Origin: Cyanidiococcus yangmingshanensis
Lineage: Eukaryota > Rhodophyta > Bangiophyceae > Cyanidiales > Cyanidiaceae
DNA: 64,000 nucleotides
Reading direction: 5' to 3'
NCBI GenBank assembly: GCA_013995675.1
Contig: VWRR01000020.1
Location: 186,001 to 250,000, forward strand
A model generated the notes under the pieces. That model was given only the letters and a program-made list of their open reading frames with translations, was not told the origin of the DNA and made no database searches. Both the position numbers and the translations under genes were made by a program. Shown here in pieces: positions 63,490-64,000 of the stretch (its first letter is position 1; every line of letters begins with the position of its first letter).

Positions 63490-63993
63490 TTACACCTTGA
63501 AGCCCGTAGACCTGTCGTCGAACAAAACGAAAACGTGTCGTGCTCGAGCGCCATAGCTCAGCCTGGCATAGGCAGGGTGCGTTCCTGGCCAGCGACCGCC
63601 CGGCACCTGGTGATAGCATGCCGAACAGGTGCCGCCTATCGTGTTAGGCCAGACCATGACCCTGTTTCTGGCTATGAACACTGGTTTTGGTACCGCACAA
63701 CGACCTCCCTTCATTAGCGTCGGGTTGTCGTTTAGCCCGAGATTCCAGTCATCTATGGAGCGGTGCAAACGCCGTATCGTGTCGAGGCAGGGAACGGATT
63801 GTGACGCGTTCGATCCTCCGTGGTGCAGGACCGCGCTTTCCATCACCTGCTTGCATGCGCTCCAAGTTGGGTGGACGCAAGCCTCTATGACCACGGTACC
63901 TCCGCGGGGTACATGTGCGGTAACCAGAACATGCCTCAGCTGAGTCGCATCAACAGAATCGTAGGCGACCCCCGACGCTGTACTCCAGAGCAT
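63490..63993 (-). CDS. hypothetical protein near window edge
   Basis: This ATG-initiated 167-codon minus-strand frame runs up to the right edge of the window, with only 7 bases beyond its start. It contains HVLVTAHVPRGGTVVIEACV and RSIDDWNLGLNDNPTLMKGG, which look protein-like, and two CxxC-like cysteines (TCSAC). I do not recognise it. Given the frequent indels here, it may be only part of a longer gene extending right. It lies upstream of the Siw14-like gene on the same strand. Confidence 0.38.
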   Translation of the reverse strand: MLWSTASGVAYDSVDATQLRHVLVTAHVPRGGTVVIEACVHPTWSACKQVMESAVLHHGGSNASQSVPCLDTIRRLHRSIDDWNLGLNDNPTLMKGGRCAVPKPVFIARNRVMVWPNTIGGTCSACYHQVPGGRWPGTHPAYARLSYGARARHVFVLFDDRSTGFKV

Positions 63994-64000
63994 TTATCTC

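Noticed and set aside
1-64000. tRNA, rRNA, CRISPR arrays, transposases, reverse transcriptases or viral remnants
   Set aside because: None was recognised on reading through. A covariance-model search (for example tRNAscan-SE with permuted-tRNA options, since cyanidiophytes can have permuted tRNAs) would be needed to exclude tRNAs.

Overview
This window looks like nuclear DNA from a small, compact, photosynthetic eukaryote, most likely a unicellular red alga of the Cyanidiophyceae (Cyanidioschyzon/Cyanidiococcus type). The reasons are: clearly eukaryotic nuclear genes (Mediator MED15, condensin II CAP-G2, a BLM/RecQ helicase, MOB1, ribosomal protein eS24, deoxyhypusine synthase, a MADS-box factor); plastid-type or cyanobacterium-derived genes (plastid-type HSP90, DUF3326, DUF3598); almost no sign of introns; moderate GC by eye; and short to medium intergenic spaces. 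The organism assignment is inference from gene content only.

Layout, left to right. 0.6-2.6 kb: a Y-family DNA polymerase most like Pol iota. 4.0-6.3 kb: plastid-type HSP90. 7.2-11.3 kb (minus): condensin II CAP-G2. 13.3-13.6 kb: complex I subunit NDUFA8. 14.5-17.4 kb (minus): MED15-like KIX protein. 19.3-24.1 kb: BLM/Sgs1-type helicase. 25.0-26.6 kb: MADS-box factor. 26.7-27.5 kb: pieces of a broken-up, unidentified gene. 28.7-31.6 kb (minus): deoxyhypusine synthase and a DUF3326 protein. 32.1-32.9 kb (minus): two unidentified ORFs. 33.5-34.2 kb: MOB1. 35.4-37.6 kb: a TKL/Raf-like kinase with an N-terminal USP8/AMSH-like helical domain. 39.2-40.7 kb: EamA/DMT transporter. 41.2-44.0 kb (minus): MYORG-like GH31 glycosidase. 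44.8-46.7 kb (minus): mitochondrial-type aminopeptidase P. 47.1-48.1 kb: DUF3598 protein. 49.9-52.6 kb: AFG2/SPATA5-type double AAA ATPase. 52.8-53.6 kb: pieces of an unidentified gene. 54.0-54.4 kb: eS24. 54.5-54.8 kb (minus): TMEM14-family protein. 55.1-57.2 kb: unidentified helical protein. 58.6-60.7 kb: membrane-anchored coiled-coil protein. 62.0-63.4 kb (minus): Siw14/OCA-family phosphatase-like protein lacking the usual catalytic arginine. 63.5-64.0 kb (minus): an unidentified ORF.

The genes are housekeeping or organelle functions scattered without operon-like logic. Loose themes are genome maintenance (Pol iota, BLM, CAP-G2), transcription (MED15, MADS), translation (eS24, DHS for eIF5A, AFG2 for ribosome maturation) and plastid or mitochondrial function.

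The most striking property is that many conserved genes are interrupted by single-base frame changes. In at least twelve places the downstream frame is restored if one surplus base is ignored, often inside a run of 3-5 identical bases. One case (CAP-G2) is in the opposite sense. The simplest reading is residual insertion errors in an unpolished long-read assembly. A real +1 decoding or RNA-level correction mechanism cannot be excluded from sequence alone. I recognised no tRNA, rRNA, CRISPR array, transposase, reverse transcriptase or viral element. Simple tandem repeats lie in three intergenic regions.
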